DNA of 64,000 nucleotides from Leptobrachium leishanense (GCA_009667805.1 CM019064.1:383546549-383610548), one strand, 5' to 3'. Shown: positions 49,687 to 61,165, counted from the first letter of the stretch. Numbers and translations are program-made. Notes: generated by a model from the letters alone, not told the origin.

Positions 49687-50897
49687 CCCTTTCGCTGCTG
49701 AGGCTTTTCCCGCCCCTATGCTGAGGTAATTTTTACCTGTTTTGCGCATCATGTTTAAACGTGTTTTGAAGGCTTATTTTAGTATATGACCCAGACATAT
49801 TATATATCGTTCTTTCCGTCAGACTCGGTAGATTCATAATATGTCATTATTATATGTATACGTTATGTCATGTCTGTATATTATAACAAAAAATGCAATA
49901 AAATATGTATTTTCAATAATTTACAATGTGTAAAGTGTTTTTTTCCACATTTTAACATGCGAGCAATTGCGGTTATATTTTGTATGGGGTGCGCTTGTTA
50001 AAAAAATTAGAGATGGGGTCTCGTTACATTTTTTTTTGGGAAAATGACACTATTTTTAACAAACGCACCGCATACAAAAATCGTTAGTGCAGCATCATTG
50101 TTCACATTATAATTGAAATGGGAACAATATTGCTGCATTAACAAACCAAAAAAAAAAAGTGTTTAATTTTTTTTTTTTAATTTTTTTTTTTTAATTTTTT
50201 TTTATTTTTATTTTTAATTTTTTTTTTTTTTACAACATTTTTCACTGTAGTGTTTGGTATCGTTGGAACGGCCATGCTCAAATTTAACCCCTAACTGCCA
50301 CGGATCGGGAGATAGGGAGTTCATTGGAACTCCCTATCTCCACAGTTGGTGGCAGTTAGGGGTTAACTCTAGGACTGGCGTCATCGTGCTATGCACGATG
50401 ACGCCAGTCCTCTGGGGAGTTTCCGGAGGCTTGGCCGACATCCAAGATGTCGGCCAGCTCCGGGAAAGGATCGCGAACCGGCGCATTTCAGCGCCGATTC
50501 GCGATCCAGCTCCCCAGGGGTTAATGCCAGGCATCATTTGGAAGGGCAGGCTGTGCCCTTCCAAATGATGCCTGGGTTAACCCCCGCAGAGCCGCCGATC
50601 GGGAGGGAGAGAGGTCCGAAGGACCTCCCCCCCTCCCTTTCAGGCGCCTCCTCCGCACATGCGGGGGGGGGCGCCTGAATTAGGTGTCATCGCGGGGGCG
50701 CGATGACACCTAATTCTGGCGGCTGCTGGTCCGGATGCCGGGCTGACATCCAGGATGTCAGCCCGCACCGGAGGGGCCAGCGATCGGCCGGAACCCGGCC
50801 GAACGCTGACCCCAATGTGAGGACGCGCTCAGCGCGTCCTCAGCACACCAGCGGGACTGCTGAGGACGCGCTGAGCGCGTCCTCAGCAGCGAAGTGG
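49687..50897. mobile_element. TTAA-flanked hairpin-chain element, copy B
   Basis: It is flanked by TTAA at 49683-49686 and 50898-50901, with ends CCCTTTCGCTGCTGAGG and the complement of CCTCAGCAGCGAAGTGG. The left half is AT-rich with a long T tract (50165-50230). The right half (50280-50897) is about ten hairpins in a row, for example GACTGGCGTCATCGTGC with its partner GCACGATGACGCCAGTC, GCCGACATCCAAGATGTCGGC, TTAGGTGTCATCGCG with CGCGATGACACCTAA, and GAGGACGCGCTGAGCGCGTC. The middle words TGTTTGGTATCRTT are shared with copy A. Confidence 0.85.
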
Positions 50898-50901
50898 TTA
50901 A

Positions 50902-53044
50902 TAGGTCAGGGATATATTAATTATGACGTGTATTTTTCTTATTGTAGATATATATATATTATTGACAGTGCCTCCAATACCAGTGGTATAAGTTGGTATT
51001 TTACCCTTAAAATAGGGATTAATAACCAATCAATAAATATACGTCTTAACAAATATATGGCGCGTTATCCCGAGTTCTTTTGATGCTATCTAGATATTTT
51101 TAGACACAATAAAATCAATAAAGATGATATGAGACTGCGTAACGGTAAAACAATTCAAACCAAAATTTATTCACACGTCAAATTTCATACAATCATATCT
51201 TATCAACGGATTAGCAAGATACAATTTCAAAAGTGATTATAGATCGTGATTAGTAGCGATACTGCGACACGCAATAATCTAATGGACAAATATTTTAGGT
51301 TTATAGACCGCACCACAGATATACACGCCTCAGTTCTTAAACACCAAGCTCTATTCTATTCACTTAAACCTTTCCCATTATAAACCAATCCTCCACCTGG
51401 CAAAAATATAAACACTCAGTTACTGGGCATCACCTGCAGCACAATTTATTATTGTGGGGGCCTATTCACTAAATGCAACTTCCTTCAGGGACATACATAA
51501 CACACTCGATAGGTAGACTATCTCTTTGACAGATCAATCACAGCACTTCATTCAATATACGTTAACCCAAAGCTTCTTATTGACTTACATGCATTCAATC
51601 GAAAGGGCCGCAAGATGGATATGGAAGGAGTTATGCTAGTTTTACTAATGGGGCTGACGGCACTTGACATATAAAAACTATTTCACGGTTCCAGCGTATC
51701 TCACTATGGGTATACAATTGATCTTTAGATGTCCACATCCAGTATTCTCGGAATATAAATAATTTCACTAAATTATAGCTCAAGTAGGCAGCCGTAATAG
51801 TCTCTCCCTTAGCGCTCCTCTGCAGTGGAGCGGAAAGGCTGATACTACTCTACTGATTAGGTTTCAACAGCAAAATAATTCATTTATATTCCTTTAATTT
51901 GTGATGGACATCTAAAGTAAGGACTATGCAATTAGAAAATAGATATCAAGTTATTCAGGTATACTTTACCATCCGGTTAGTGAAGGTAGAGTGGTGGAAG
52001 ATTAGGGTGTGATCACGTCTTATTGGGGGGCTGATGGTATCTGCCCTTTCTCCCCTCCAAGCGTCCCTCAGGTCTCTCCCGAAACTTTTCTCAGTTTGAT
52101 CCCCTCTCTCTGGAGTGTCCCCTCTATATAGTGGTCTTCCGCCCAGTTTTAGATCTAGCCCATCACTATGTGGCCTCATTTGATTGGAGGATATATATAT
52201 TCATTAACTCCAGGGGTCTGTCCAGGTGTTATATTACCTGGCCAGCAGATGGCACTCTCAGATCAACCATCAACCTTCTGCAGGAATTAATTTATGTATT
52301 TGGCCAATCTTTTACTGGTTTGGGGTCGTTTTATTCCTATATCCCAGGACTCCATAGATTTTATTAACAAATCAAAATTTATTTCTATTGTTGAATCGCC
52401 GGCATACGTCGCCACGGCGTGTGTGTGCATTTCATACATTCATTCATTCGTGATATCGTCTTTGAGATTCATAAGTACCAGACTTAATCTGCTTTATAAA
52501 CGTTAGTACACAAGACATTTCTTATGTAATAATCAACTGAATGTGGTATGGCCTCTGTCTTTTATAAGACACCAAGATTATCTATTATAACTGACCACAT
52601 AAATTAAATATTCAAATACCATATAGTGTTAGATCATATCGCCGAATAGTGTAGCATTACAAGCTGGTTTATCCAAGCCATTTAACCTTCTCTGGGTTTT
52701 TTTTCATTGGGCAACCCATTGTTAAAATGTTTATGTGGCTTTCAGAGTTTCGATCTCCCCCAGTCACGCACACACCTCCACACACACAGTCACTGTAACG
52801 AACTGTATAGCGCTCACACTGAAGTAGCGTTGTTTGGATTATAGAGAGCAGATTTTTCTGACAACCAGAGACAGTGAAAACAAAGCTATTCTCCCAAGCC
52901 CAGGGAGTAGACACACAGAATCACACTTAAGCTCGATTGGTTTCGTGACCAAAGGACAATTTAGTGCAGCAACATAATCATAATCGATCTGGGAATTAAA
53001 CACAGTATATGAAATTGTAACAGTAGTATTTTTATGTTCGATCG
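50902..53044. other. intergenic, nothing firm
   Basis: This is AT-rich sequence without gene signatures. CCTGGCCAGCAGATGGCACT near 52240 and a CACACACCTCCACACACAC patch near 52766 are the only notable words. The latter resembles 53664-53690. An unrecognised LTR-type element could lie here. Confidence 0.35.
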
Positions 53045-53651
53045 AATATACAGGTTTAACACGGCCTATATGAGTTGTGCAGACTGCAGGGCAGTAACCT
53101 TAGGGAAAAACCTTATTTTTGTAAGTCTTTTGGATCGTACAGATTTCAGATCGTAAGTAGTATATGCAGAGCTCACAGCATGATAGTCAAACCCACAGTA
53201 AGGTGCCATGTGATTAGGTCTTATATCGGTACGGGCAGCTATCAGAGGCCAGAAGCATGAGTAAGATTGTTCAAGGAGACGGGCAGGTCTCATACATGCA
53301 TATACAAAGTGTAGCATCGAATCAAACGTACAAACACAAAGGGGAAAACCAGAGAATCGTCAAAGTAGCAAGCTGGGTCGAAATACGTAATCAAGGTCCT
53401 CAGACAGAAATGGGTCGGCAACAAATCAAAGAAGTCTCAATAGCAAACAGGCAATGCGGGAAGTAAACTCCACGTCAGGGCGACGAGGCAACTCCTCGCG
53501 CCCTGCTTTAAACCCGGCATCTCCTCGTGACCACACCAGACCCCGCCCCCTCAGACACCACTCGGTCATCATGGAATGCTGGCACCTGACCCACAAGTGC
53601 CACAGAACCATGTCTAGACCCCCCAGGAAGGGCAGCAGGGGCTGAGGATGT
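53045..53651 (-). repeat. LTR-like dispersed repeat, copy 1
   Basis: On the - strand it begins TGTTACATCCTCAGCCCCTG and includes GCCGGGTTTAAAGCAGGGC, GAGGAGTTGCCTCGTCGCCC and ACTGCCCTGCAGTCTGC. The same blocks in the same order lie at 54536-55205 on the + strand. A TG start and promoter-like TTTAAA suggest a solo LTR, but no matching CA end or duplication was fixed. Confidence 0.6.
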
Positions 53652-54310
53652 AACAGTCGCACACACACCTCCACACACACACACCTACACATATAGTCAC
53701 ACACACCCCTACATACAGTCACACACACACACCTAAACTTACCCACACAGTGGAGGGCTTGTTGGATGCCGTCGGGCCTGGTCGAGCTCTGCTGCAGCAC
53801 ACTTGAGGGTCTGATGGTGGCCTGGTACTGTGGCTGGCTCTGGGCCTGGCTGTGGCCTTGCTCCGCAGTTGGCTCTGGGTCTGGACTCTGGGCTGGCCCT
53901 GGCCGAGCATTGGGGTTGCATCTGAGCCTGGCACTGGCTCCGGGCCATGCCGAGGCCTTTCTCCAGGCCTGGTTCCTGCCTGGCATCGGGGCTGGTTACT
54001 GGCCTGGCTTCAGACTGCCGCTGGAGGTTGAAAGTGGCGGGCTCCGCCTCGCTTCAGGGAAGTGCGCACGTGTAAGGGGGCGGGCGCTGCTCCTCTCGTG
54101 AGGGGGCGGGTGCTGCTCCTCTCATGTGAGGGGGTGGGCGCTGGCCCGCCGAGAGGGGCGGGCGCCGGCCTGACTTTGCGGGATGCAGGAACGTGTCTTG
54201 TCCAGGATGGGTGCTCCTTGCCGCGGCCTTTGACAGGGCGATTTTGCCCCTCCTGAAAAGGGCCACCTGGAGCAGCTGCTCCACCCTGCTCCATGGAGAG
54301 GCCAGCCCTG
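53652..54310. repeat. CA-rich patch, CTGG-rich tract and hAT-like right end
   Basis: A (CA)n-type patch at 53652-53730 is followed by imperfect GGCCTGG-type repeats (53775-54015). GGGCGGGCGCTGCTCCTCTC-type units follow at 54070-54165. The segment ends GAGGCCAGCCCTG at 54310, the complement of CAGGGCTGGCC, next to AGCGTATC. Confidence 0.5.
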
Positions 54311-54535
54311 AGCGTATCACAGAGCTCCACAGCAATAAAATCCATAGAAACGTGCGCTGTGTATGAGCGTATCACAAAGCTGCACAGCAATAAAACTCAC
54401 AGTAATGTGCGGTCTGTATGAGCGTATCACTGAGCTCCACATCAATAAAACTCACAGTAATGTGCGGTCTGTATGAGCGTATCACTGAGCTCCACATCAA
54501 TAAAACTCACAGTAATGTGCAGTATGAGCGTATCT
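54311..54535. repeat. 57-bp tandem array, continuation
   Basis: There are four units of the same AGCGTATCACAGAGCTCCAC and GCAATAAAACTCACAGTAAT type as at 49301-49665. The array ends in AGCGTATC, where the LTR-like repeat begins. Confidence 0.85.
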
Positions 54536-55335
54536 GTCAAACCTCAGCCCCTGCCGTGCTGCCTGGGGGGGGGGTCGGGGCAAGGTTCGGTGCCAAGGGC
54601 TGGTCGTTTGCCAGCACCTTGTACTGGCCAAGTGGCCTCTGAGGGGGAGGGGCCTGGCATGGTTACGAGGAGCCGCCGGGTTTAAAACAGGGCACGAGGA
54701 GTTGCCTTGTCGCCCTGTTGTGGAGTCTGTTTCTCGCATCGCTAACCATTGTGTGTATTGCTTCTCTGTTGTCAACCCGTTTTCTGGATATGATCCCTGC
54801 TCCTGCTTTTTGACCTTGCTTGTTTTGACTATTCTCTTGCTACTCAATTACAATCCCCTGTGTGGTGCTTTAACCCCATGCTTGCCGCTGGGGTGTTTAC
54901 ATGTTACTGGGGAATTGTCCCTTCTAAGTTGTGGGTATCGTCCGTGGCCTCATTAGATTCCTATACTCAACCCAGGGCTCACGTTCTCGAGCCACACATG
55001 TTTATAAGAACTGCGATCGAAAGGTACTGTTTAAATGCGGTTCATGTTCAGTGTGCTCTCACCATCAAATATTCTCAATACTGTACTTACGACAGAACCC
55101 GAGGTGTATGTGTTGCCGCTGAATATCTTAAGATACCGCTGATCTGCTCACCATTATCAGAAAACGTTAAAGTAGCTTATTTCCTGACTGCCCTGCAGTC
55201 CGCGCAATTCACCAACTGTCTGACGTATCTGTGTATTTCTGAACTTGCTCTATCGGTCTCGAAACCTTTGGTGCTTAGTAGCAACTCAAGTGTTTTGTTC
55301 ATCCTCGCTGCCTCAAGTGTATAATTCTGTGTATG
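54536..55335 (+). repeat. LTR-like dispersed repeat, copy 2
   Basis: TGTCAAACCTCAGCCCCTGC, GCCGGGTTTAAAACAGGGC, GAGGAGTTGCCTTGTCGCCC and ACTGCCCTGCAGTCCGC match copy 1 at 53045-53651 in opposite orientation. A 154-codon open frame at 54860-55324 lies in it, but the other copy does not keep it, so it is not called as a gene. Confidence 0.6.
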
Positions 55336-55372
55336 ACAAGCAGTGTTCAACGTTAAAAATATTTTTCAGTCC

Positions 55373-55805
55373 TTAGGCTGGGGTCAGACCAGCGCACTTT
55401 TAACGTGCGTTCTGGCGCACATAATTACGGCCGCACTAGCAGCAGATGACGGGCAATGACGGCCAATATACGATGTACGGCCGCACAAAAGTCCGGCCGT
55501 GCAACGCAAGTGGAATTTGAACGCATTTTTTTGAGAACGCTGAACTGCTAGTACTGACGTACTGAGTGCGCAGCTGCGGCATACCGGCGTGTTTGCGTGA
55601 TTAGGAGATGTCAGACGCTGCTAATGTCCGGCCTACATAACGTCCAGACGCAAAAAGAGTTTTATTGACGATCCGTACAAAATCACGCCCGAAAATGCGC
55701 GTCGTCTGACCGTTTTTGCGCATTCCATGAAAAAATACGTCAATGCGTTCGGACGCACTTTTTCACGTTCGCAGGGAAAAATGCTTTCGTCTGACCCTAG
55801 CCTCA
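55373..55805. mobile_element. MITE, TIR TTAGGCTGGGGTCAGACCAG
   Basis: It has the same family as 20077-20529 and 61575-61980. The interior GGCGCACATAATTACGGCCG and GGCAATGACGGCCAATATAC is shared in reverse with the last. The right end is CGTCTGACCCTAGCCT. Confidence 0.8.
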
Positions 55806-55879
55806 AGGATCTCAACTCCGCTACTCTAGTGGGCGCTACTCCCCCGTTACAGTATCACAGCTGCACAGCAATAAAACTC

Positions 55880-56053
55880 AAACACATTTCATTTAAACCC
55901 CCACTTCTTTCATTTAACGCCCCACCTCTTTCATTTCATCCCCCACACACCTATTTCATTTAAAAAAAAACATATTTCATTTAACCCCTCACCTCTATTT
56001 CATTTCACCCCCACACCTATTTCATTTAAATCCCCCCCCCCCTCTTTCATTTA
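55880..56053. repeat. minisatellite, unit about 25 bp
   Basis: About eight units of TTTCATTTAACCCCCCACCTC type with variable length. Non-coding. The GC-rich segment after it (56054-56280) holds no gene I can support. Confidence 0.75.
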
Positions 56054-56404
56054 ACTGACCTGGGAGCTGGCAACGGAGTCACCTCTCCTTCCCGGCATCT
56101 GCGGAGCGCATGGGAGGAAGTGACGTCCTATGACCACTTCCTCCCAGCGTTTTCGCTCGGCGGTCGTATTCACGGCCGCGGGCAGGACGCACGTCTGGTG
56201 GGTCCCATGATCGAGCGGCGGGTCGCCGCCCCCTGTAAATTGCCGGCCTAGGCCAACATGCAGCGCTGAGCTGCACATCAGAGGCAAAGAGCTGAATTGG
56301 TAGGCAGTTTATACTTACATTGGCTTATTCTCCTTCCTGTTAGGCTCATTCTGTTCTTCTGAAAACATCCCCTGCCTTGTTTTATCTATAGCGTCTGTCT
56401 AGTA

Positions 56405-56534
56405 CAGGGGTCAGCAACCTTGGCTCCCTGATGTTTTGGGAACTACATTTCCCAGTTGGCTCAGTCAGATGGGTGACTGAGCATCATGGGAGATTAGTTC
56501 CAAAACATCAGGGAGCCAAGGTTGCTGATCTCTG
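56405..56534. mobile_element. foldback hAT-type MITE, copy 1
   Basis: CAGGGGTCAGCAACCTTGGC and its complement pair over nearly the whole 130 bp. The flanks GTCTAGTA and GTCGAGTA match at 7 of 8. A sister copy is at 58150-58285. Confidence 0.85.
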
Positions 56535-56559
56535 GTCGAGTAGGTCTGAATTCTTCACC

Positions 56560-57715
56560 TCTGAACCTTCTTATACCCCTCTACTGGAATTTTGGACCAC
56601 TTTTGGATATTTTTTTTGCCAACTGCTCCAGGTCTCTCGGATGGTTTCTTCTTTCCAGTTGCTGTTTTGAGATCTCTCCACTAGTGCTCTTTGGGATTTC
56701 GATCTGGACTTCTTTCTGGCCAGGTCACTACTCACCAGCGCTTTGTCTTAAACCATTTCTGGATGCTTTAAGTCATTGTCCTGCTGTAAGACCCATGACA
56801 TCTGTCAGAGACCCACCTTTCTTACACTGGGCCCTACATTGCACCCCAGAATTCTGTGGGAGTCTTTAGATTGCCATAATGCCATGCAGTCAAGACACCC
56901 AGTGCCTGAAGCCGCAAAACATCAGTGAACCTCCACCATGTTTGACTAATCTTTTCTTCAAAGACCTCATTTTTTTCCCTCAGAAAACAGAATGATGGGA
57001 TTTATCAAAATGCTGTAATTTTGTTTCATCTGTCCACAGCACATTCTCCCAAAAGGTTTTTGGCTTCCTCAGGTAAGTTTTGGGGAAACTCCGATCTAGC
57101 TTGTTTGTGTCAGCAGTGGGGTCCTCCTGGATCTACCATAGTGTCCCTTTTCATACAGATGGCGACATGTAGCTTGAGCAGATACAGTTGTACCCTGTGC
57201 CTGAAGGTCTGCTTGAATTTGTCCAGAAGTTGATAGAGGTTCTTAAACAATTTGGGATTGTTTGAATGGTGGATAAAGACCAAGCACTGGAGATACTGAA
57301 CTGGCCAGCAAGGAGTCCAGATCTAAAGCCCATAGAGCACCTGTGGAGATCTCTCAAAACAGCAGTTGGGAATAGGAACCCTTTCTACCTGAGAGACCTG
57401 GAGCAGACAAAAGAATAGTGTTCTAAAATACCAGTAGATGGTTACATGATGTGATTGATTTCAGTAATTTCCCTCAAGTTTTATGCTATCAAATGGAGGG
57501 TGCCAATAATTTTGTCCAGTCCATTTTTGGAGTTTTGTGTGGAATGTGTAAGATTTGACTCTCCCCCCCCCCTCCACTTTTTGTGCCAAACCAATACAAA
57601 CAAAAGAAACCTTAGAATGTCTAAACATTTGTAATTGCAACAATTTTCTGGGCAAAGTGGTGCATTATCTGAACGTAATGTGCAGGGGGTGCCAATATTT
57701 TTTGCCATGAAAATG
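56560..57715. pseudogene. chimeric Tc1 transposase relic
   Basis: There are two opposed pieces. From 56560 to about 57220 the - strand carries decayed transposase, with [31 protein letters not shown] and the [12 protein letters not shown] region around 57030. From about 57240 to 57715 the + strand carries the other end, with LNWPARSPDLKPIEHLWRSL, YLRDLEQ and then the inverted-repeat sequence ending GCCAATATTTTTTGCCATG. The pieces cannot be one frame. The N-terminal DNA-binding part and one terminal repeat are missing. Many stops are present. It is related to the element at 28388. Confidence 0.78.
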
Positions 57716-58149
57716 AACCCATAACATTAGTCAACAGCTACAGTACGATGGTTCAGAGGCAGCATGGAGTTAGGCCCCTCTAAATAGAAGAAATGTAGAA
57801 ATCAACTGGATCCCTTTTAAATACGCAACACTCACACAGACTGGTGCATAAGAACATGGGGTGAAGTGGTGAGGAAGGTTAGCATGGACATAAAGGTGAA
57901 AATCTGAAATTTTCACTTCTGCCAATTCTCCTAGGTCAAAAAAGCTAAAGCAAAGATTCTCAATTTATCTCACTTTCCAAATCCGCTATTTTGACCTAGA
58001 ATTTTTACCTTTTAGTGAATAGACCTAATAGTCTATTCACTAAAAATTCAGTCTTATCCCTCAAAACTCACTACTTCAGATGAACCATCACATTAATACA
58101 CAGTAAGCCCTCTCACCTACCCCAGCATCGTGATAGGGTTCACCCAGGG
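57716..58149. other. intergenic with a MITE remnant
   Basis: TTTTCACTTCTGCCAATTCTCC and CGCTATTTTGACCTAGAATT (57905-58015) are the internal part of the short foldback MITE family, without its ends. Otherwise there is nothing. Confidence 0.5.
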
Positions 58150-58285
58150 CAGGGGTCAGCAACCTTGGCTCCCTGATGTTTTGGGAACTACATCTCCCAA
58201 GATGCTCAGTCACCCATTAGGCTGACTGAGCCACATGGGAAATGTAGTTCTCTAAACATCAGGGAGCCAAGGTTGCTGACCCCTG
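58150..58285. mobile_element. foldback hAT-type MITE, copy 2
   Basis: CAGGGGTCAGCAACCTTGGC and its complement bound a 136-bp palindrome-like unit. The flanks ACCCAGGG and ACCTAGGG match at 7 of 8. Confidence 0.86.
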
Positions 58286-58589
58286 ACCTAGGGTTACCAG
58301 ATCAGTTAGGTTTTCCTGGACATTACCATTTCATGTAGAGGGAAATGTGCTGCCTGCAACATGTGTAATAAATATGCTGCAGAAAGGAAATTTAGGCAGG
58401 TCACCTGGGATTCCTTTGATTTACCTGCACAATGCGGATTCTACATGCTGCAGGGTGGCATGAATAAAATGTGTCCAGGAAAACATGACTGATCTGGCAA
58501 CCCTAGTCTCATCCCTAACCATTTCCATAACACCAGTGCTAGTGATCCTGGTCACCTAGAAAACTTTCCCCACCCCAATTCATCTAGAT

Positions 58590-58770
58590 CAGCATTTCCC
58601 AAACTTGTCCTCAAGACCCGTTGACAGGCCAGGTTTGCAAGATATCAGAAGCACAGAAAGTGTGTTCTAATTTTCTGCTCAGTGATTGCAGGATTCGGTC
58701 TTCGTTTCCTCAAGGTAAGCCTTAAATCAGGCCTGTTCAAGGGTCTTTAGGACAGATTTGGGAAACCCTG
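58590..58770. mobile_element. hAT-type MITE, family CAGTGTTTCCCAA, copy 3
   Basis: CAGCATTTCCCAAACTTG to TTTGGGAAACCCTG, with the shared CTGCTCAGTGATTGCAGGAT in reverse orientation to copy 1. Both flanks carry TCTAG. Confidence 0.78.
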
Positions 58771-59542
58771 CTCTAGGTAGTAAGCGGAGCAGGGCACTCT
58801 ATAGTTTTGTTTCTTTCCCCCACTGGTTATTGTGAAGTGCTGTGGAAACTTATCACCGTGGAAATCATTTTTGAAAATAAGAAACCCTGCAATATTTTCT
58901 AAAGAATAAAAGATTGAGACTGAGGACAAGTGGAGTTTGCAGTGTCTGGGCAATGTGCAGGTAGGAGTAACTGAGTGCTAGTGTTTTATAGCTATAAACA
59001 AGCATTGGTCCATCACACCTTGTCAAATCAATGTGGTGAGCAGCGACATGTTGGATGGTTTTGGTGGGTTGATCTTCAAGACCCCTTCATCTTTGTATGA
59101 AATTTAGGTTAATCTAAATTTGAGATTCAGGCAATTCTTCAGAAATGTAAAGGTTACAAATGGAATGTGATTTCCATCAGTTAGGGATTTGGAAATTTCT
59201 GAAAATTCAATTGTTGTTAGAAAAACCACACATTGAAGTCTGGCCATTTACTGTAAAGAGTGGGCCAGAATTCCTCCACAAAAGATGCGAGACTGAAACC
59301 GTAATCATTTTCTGTATGCCTACGCTATTGCTGCTAAAAGCTGGTTCTACAACCTGTTGAATCATAAAAAAGGTGCACTCCCTCTCCCGCCCGCATGGCT
59401 TCTCTAGTTTGGCCTAGTTTTTGTTAAATCATGACAAGATTTAAGCCTCTTTCTATGCCCCCACCATTCCCAAACCACTGGCACTCATAATCCCGCCAGC
59501 TAGTAAAATTCCTCGTCTTGCAAAACCCCAATCCCTCTAGAC

Positions 59543-59722
59543 CAGTGTTTCACAAACCTGTCTTCAGGACCCTCATCCTCTCCAGGTTTGCAGATAATGT
59601 GAAGCACAGTACAGGTGATATGATTTGCTGCTCAGTGATTGCAGGATTCAGTCTGCATTTCCAAGGTGATCTGCAAAATCTGGCCTGGTTGAGGGTCCCA
59701 CGGACAGGTTTGGGAACCATTG
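59543..59722. mobile_element. hAT-type MITE, family CAGTGTTTCCCAA, copy 4
   Basis: CAGTGTTTCACAAACCTGTC to GTTTGGGAACCATTG is flanked by exact CTCTAGAC copies (59535-59542 and 59723-59730). Confidence 0.88.
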
Positions 59723-59729
59723 CTCTAGA

Positions 59730-59850
59730 CTAAGCTCCTATGAGCAGGGCCCTCTACACCTCGTTTCCATCCTATGTGCGTTTATCTTGTTCCCTTTGGT
59801 CACTGTAAAGCACTGCAGAAGCTGTTGGCGCTATATAAAATAATAACAGG
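59730..59850 (+). repeat. CR1/L2-like LINE 3' end
   Basis: TAAGCTCCTATGAGCAGGGC to GTTGGCGCTATATAAAATAA is the complement of the 3' end of the LINE at 35446-35580. It is a 5'-truncated insertion of about 120 bp. Confidence 0.78.
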
Positions 59851-60749
59851 TGTAATACGTCACGTGGTGTTATTCTGGGGTTCTATTTACCCAATTTTAA
59901 GACCTGCTAAGCACCAGATGACTTCTGTCCCAATGTGCACAAATCACAGAATTCAAGGAGCATGTACATTTTCACTTGACCATATTCTAGGTTGTCTACA
60001 ATAGCATGGAACCCAATAAAGCACCGCTTTAGGAAGTCTTGGCGTAGTATCTTAATACCAGAGACTGAGGAAACGCCTTATTGTTGCAGAACCACCACAT
60101 AATTCGTGTCAAACCTCTGACCTACCTCATTAAAAGAAAAAAAATTACATTGCCGTTTATGAAGCCTTTTTCCAGCTACACATAAAAGTACCTGAATAGC
60201 TAAGTATAGGTTTGCAGTTAAGGTTTTATTATATATTAATTTATATACATAAAAATGTACACATTGGGTTAATAATAAATGCATTCACCTATACTTTTCC
60301 AGACATCTACTGTGCATTGTAAAATAAGCCCGTGTACCCAGCAGTCACAAAGCTTAGGCCATGCAACCGAGTTCTACTATCAAAACCTATGAGATCACTA
60401 CTGCCCAGAGCGTCCGTATCGTTGTCTGAACCCTTCAGTTTCTCCAGGTGACATTGCTAAAAAGACCATTGCAGTTCATGGCTTGCACATTCAAATCTTG
60501 TTATAGCAGATGTTAAGGAATTTATACAAATTAACAAGTTCAGTTAACGTAGTGATGGTTTTACACCACCCATACAAGTCAAATATGTTGAAGCCCTACT
60601 CAAATTTCACGGAATGGATGGGAGACAGTTACCAGATGCACAGATAGTTTCTCTGCGAAAAATAAAAAGTAGTGAGGACTATCAGAAGACATGAAGCAGC
60701 TGTCTGTAGAAGGCTCCTCGTGGAAAGGAAAGTACAAAAAAAATTTCAA
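59851..60749. other. intergenic, nothing recognised
   Basis: No gene or repeat is recognised. TTTATT at about 60223 could be an alternative - strand polyadenylation signal for PCBP2. Confidence 0.4.
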
Positions 60750-61128
60750 ATTCCAGTCCGTCTTTATTTAATCTTTTTTTTTTCTGAAAAAAATCCTGAC
60801 GTTACAGAACTAAATTGAAATGCATTTAATACCCCACTCTTTACATTGACAAAAAGAAAAAAAAGTAACAGGACAAACTTTTATAAAACTAAAATCTGTA
60901 AATCAGCAGGTTTTAACAGCTGGAGGGGGGAAAAAAAAAACGTAATTAAAAATTCTGTCATTTCATTAAAAAAAAAAAAGTGTTAGAGTGGATGAGAGAA
61001 GCACATGGGAACTGAAAAGATTGCAAACTAGTTAAAACCTGAAAAAGAAAAAAAAAAAAAAAAAAAAGATTGCAAGGCTATGCAGACTGACAGTGAGCTA
61101 AACAGGAGGGTGAGATATCGGAAGATGT
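60750..61128 (-). other. pcbp2: probable PCBP2 3' UTR
   Basis: This sequence follows the PCBP2 stop on the - strand. It is rich in T and pyrimidine runs. A - strand AATAAA at 60773-60778 is the first canonical polyadenylation signal, about 350 nt after the stop. The extent is inferred from it. Confidence 0.6.
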
Positions 61129-61165
61129 TTAACTGCTTCCCATGCCACCAGCTTCTGACGAAAGC
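61129..61165 (-). CDS. pcbp2: PCBP2 last coding exon
   Basis: PCBP2 (hnRNP E2) is a triple KH-domain protein that binds C-rich RNA and acts in mRNA stability, translation and splicing. Only its C-terminal tip is here. On the - strand, acceptor TTTTCTATCTTGCAG at 61166 and upward is followed by one base completing Arg, then LSSEAGGMGSS and a TAA stop at 61129-61131. The known PCBP2 C-terminus ends in an almost identical LSSE-GGMGSS, while PCBP1 and PCBP3 end differently. The location, tail to tail with MAP3K12 as in human, supports the call independently. The exon is far too short for open-frame detection. The KH domains must lie beyond 64000. Confidence 0.86.

Noticed and set aside
50902..52780. 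A complete LTR retroelement or endogenous virus
   Set aside because: No gag, pol or env-like frame and no matched terminal repeats are seen. A few LTR-like words are not enough.
54860..55324. 154-codon open frame
   Set aside because: It lies in an LTR-like repeat and is not kept in the other copy at 53045-53651.
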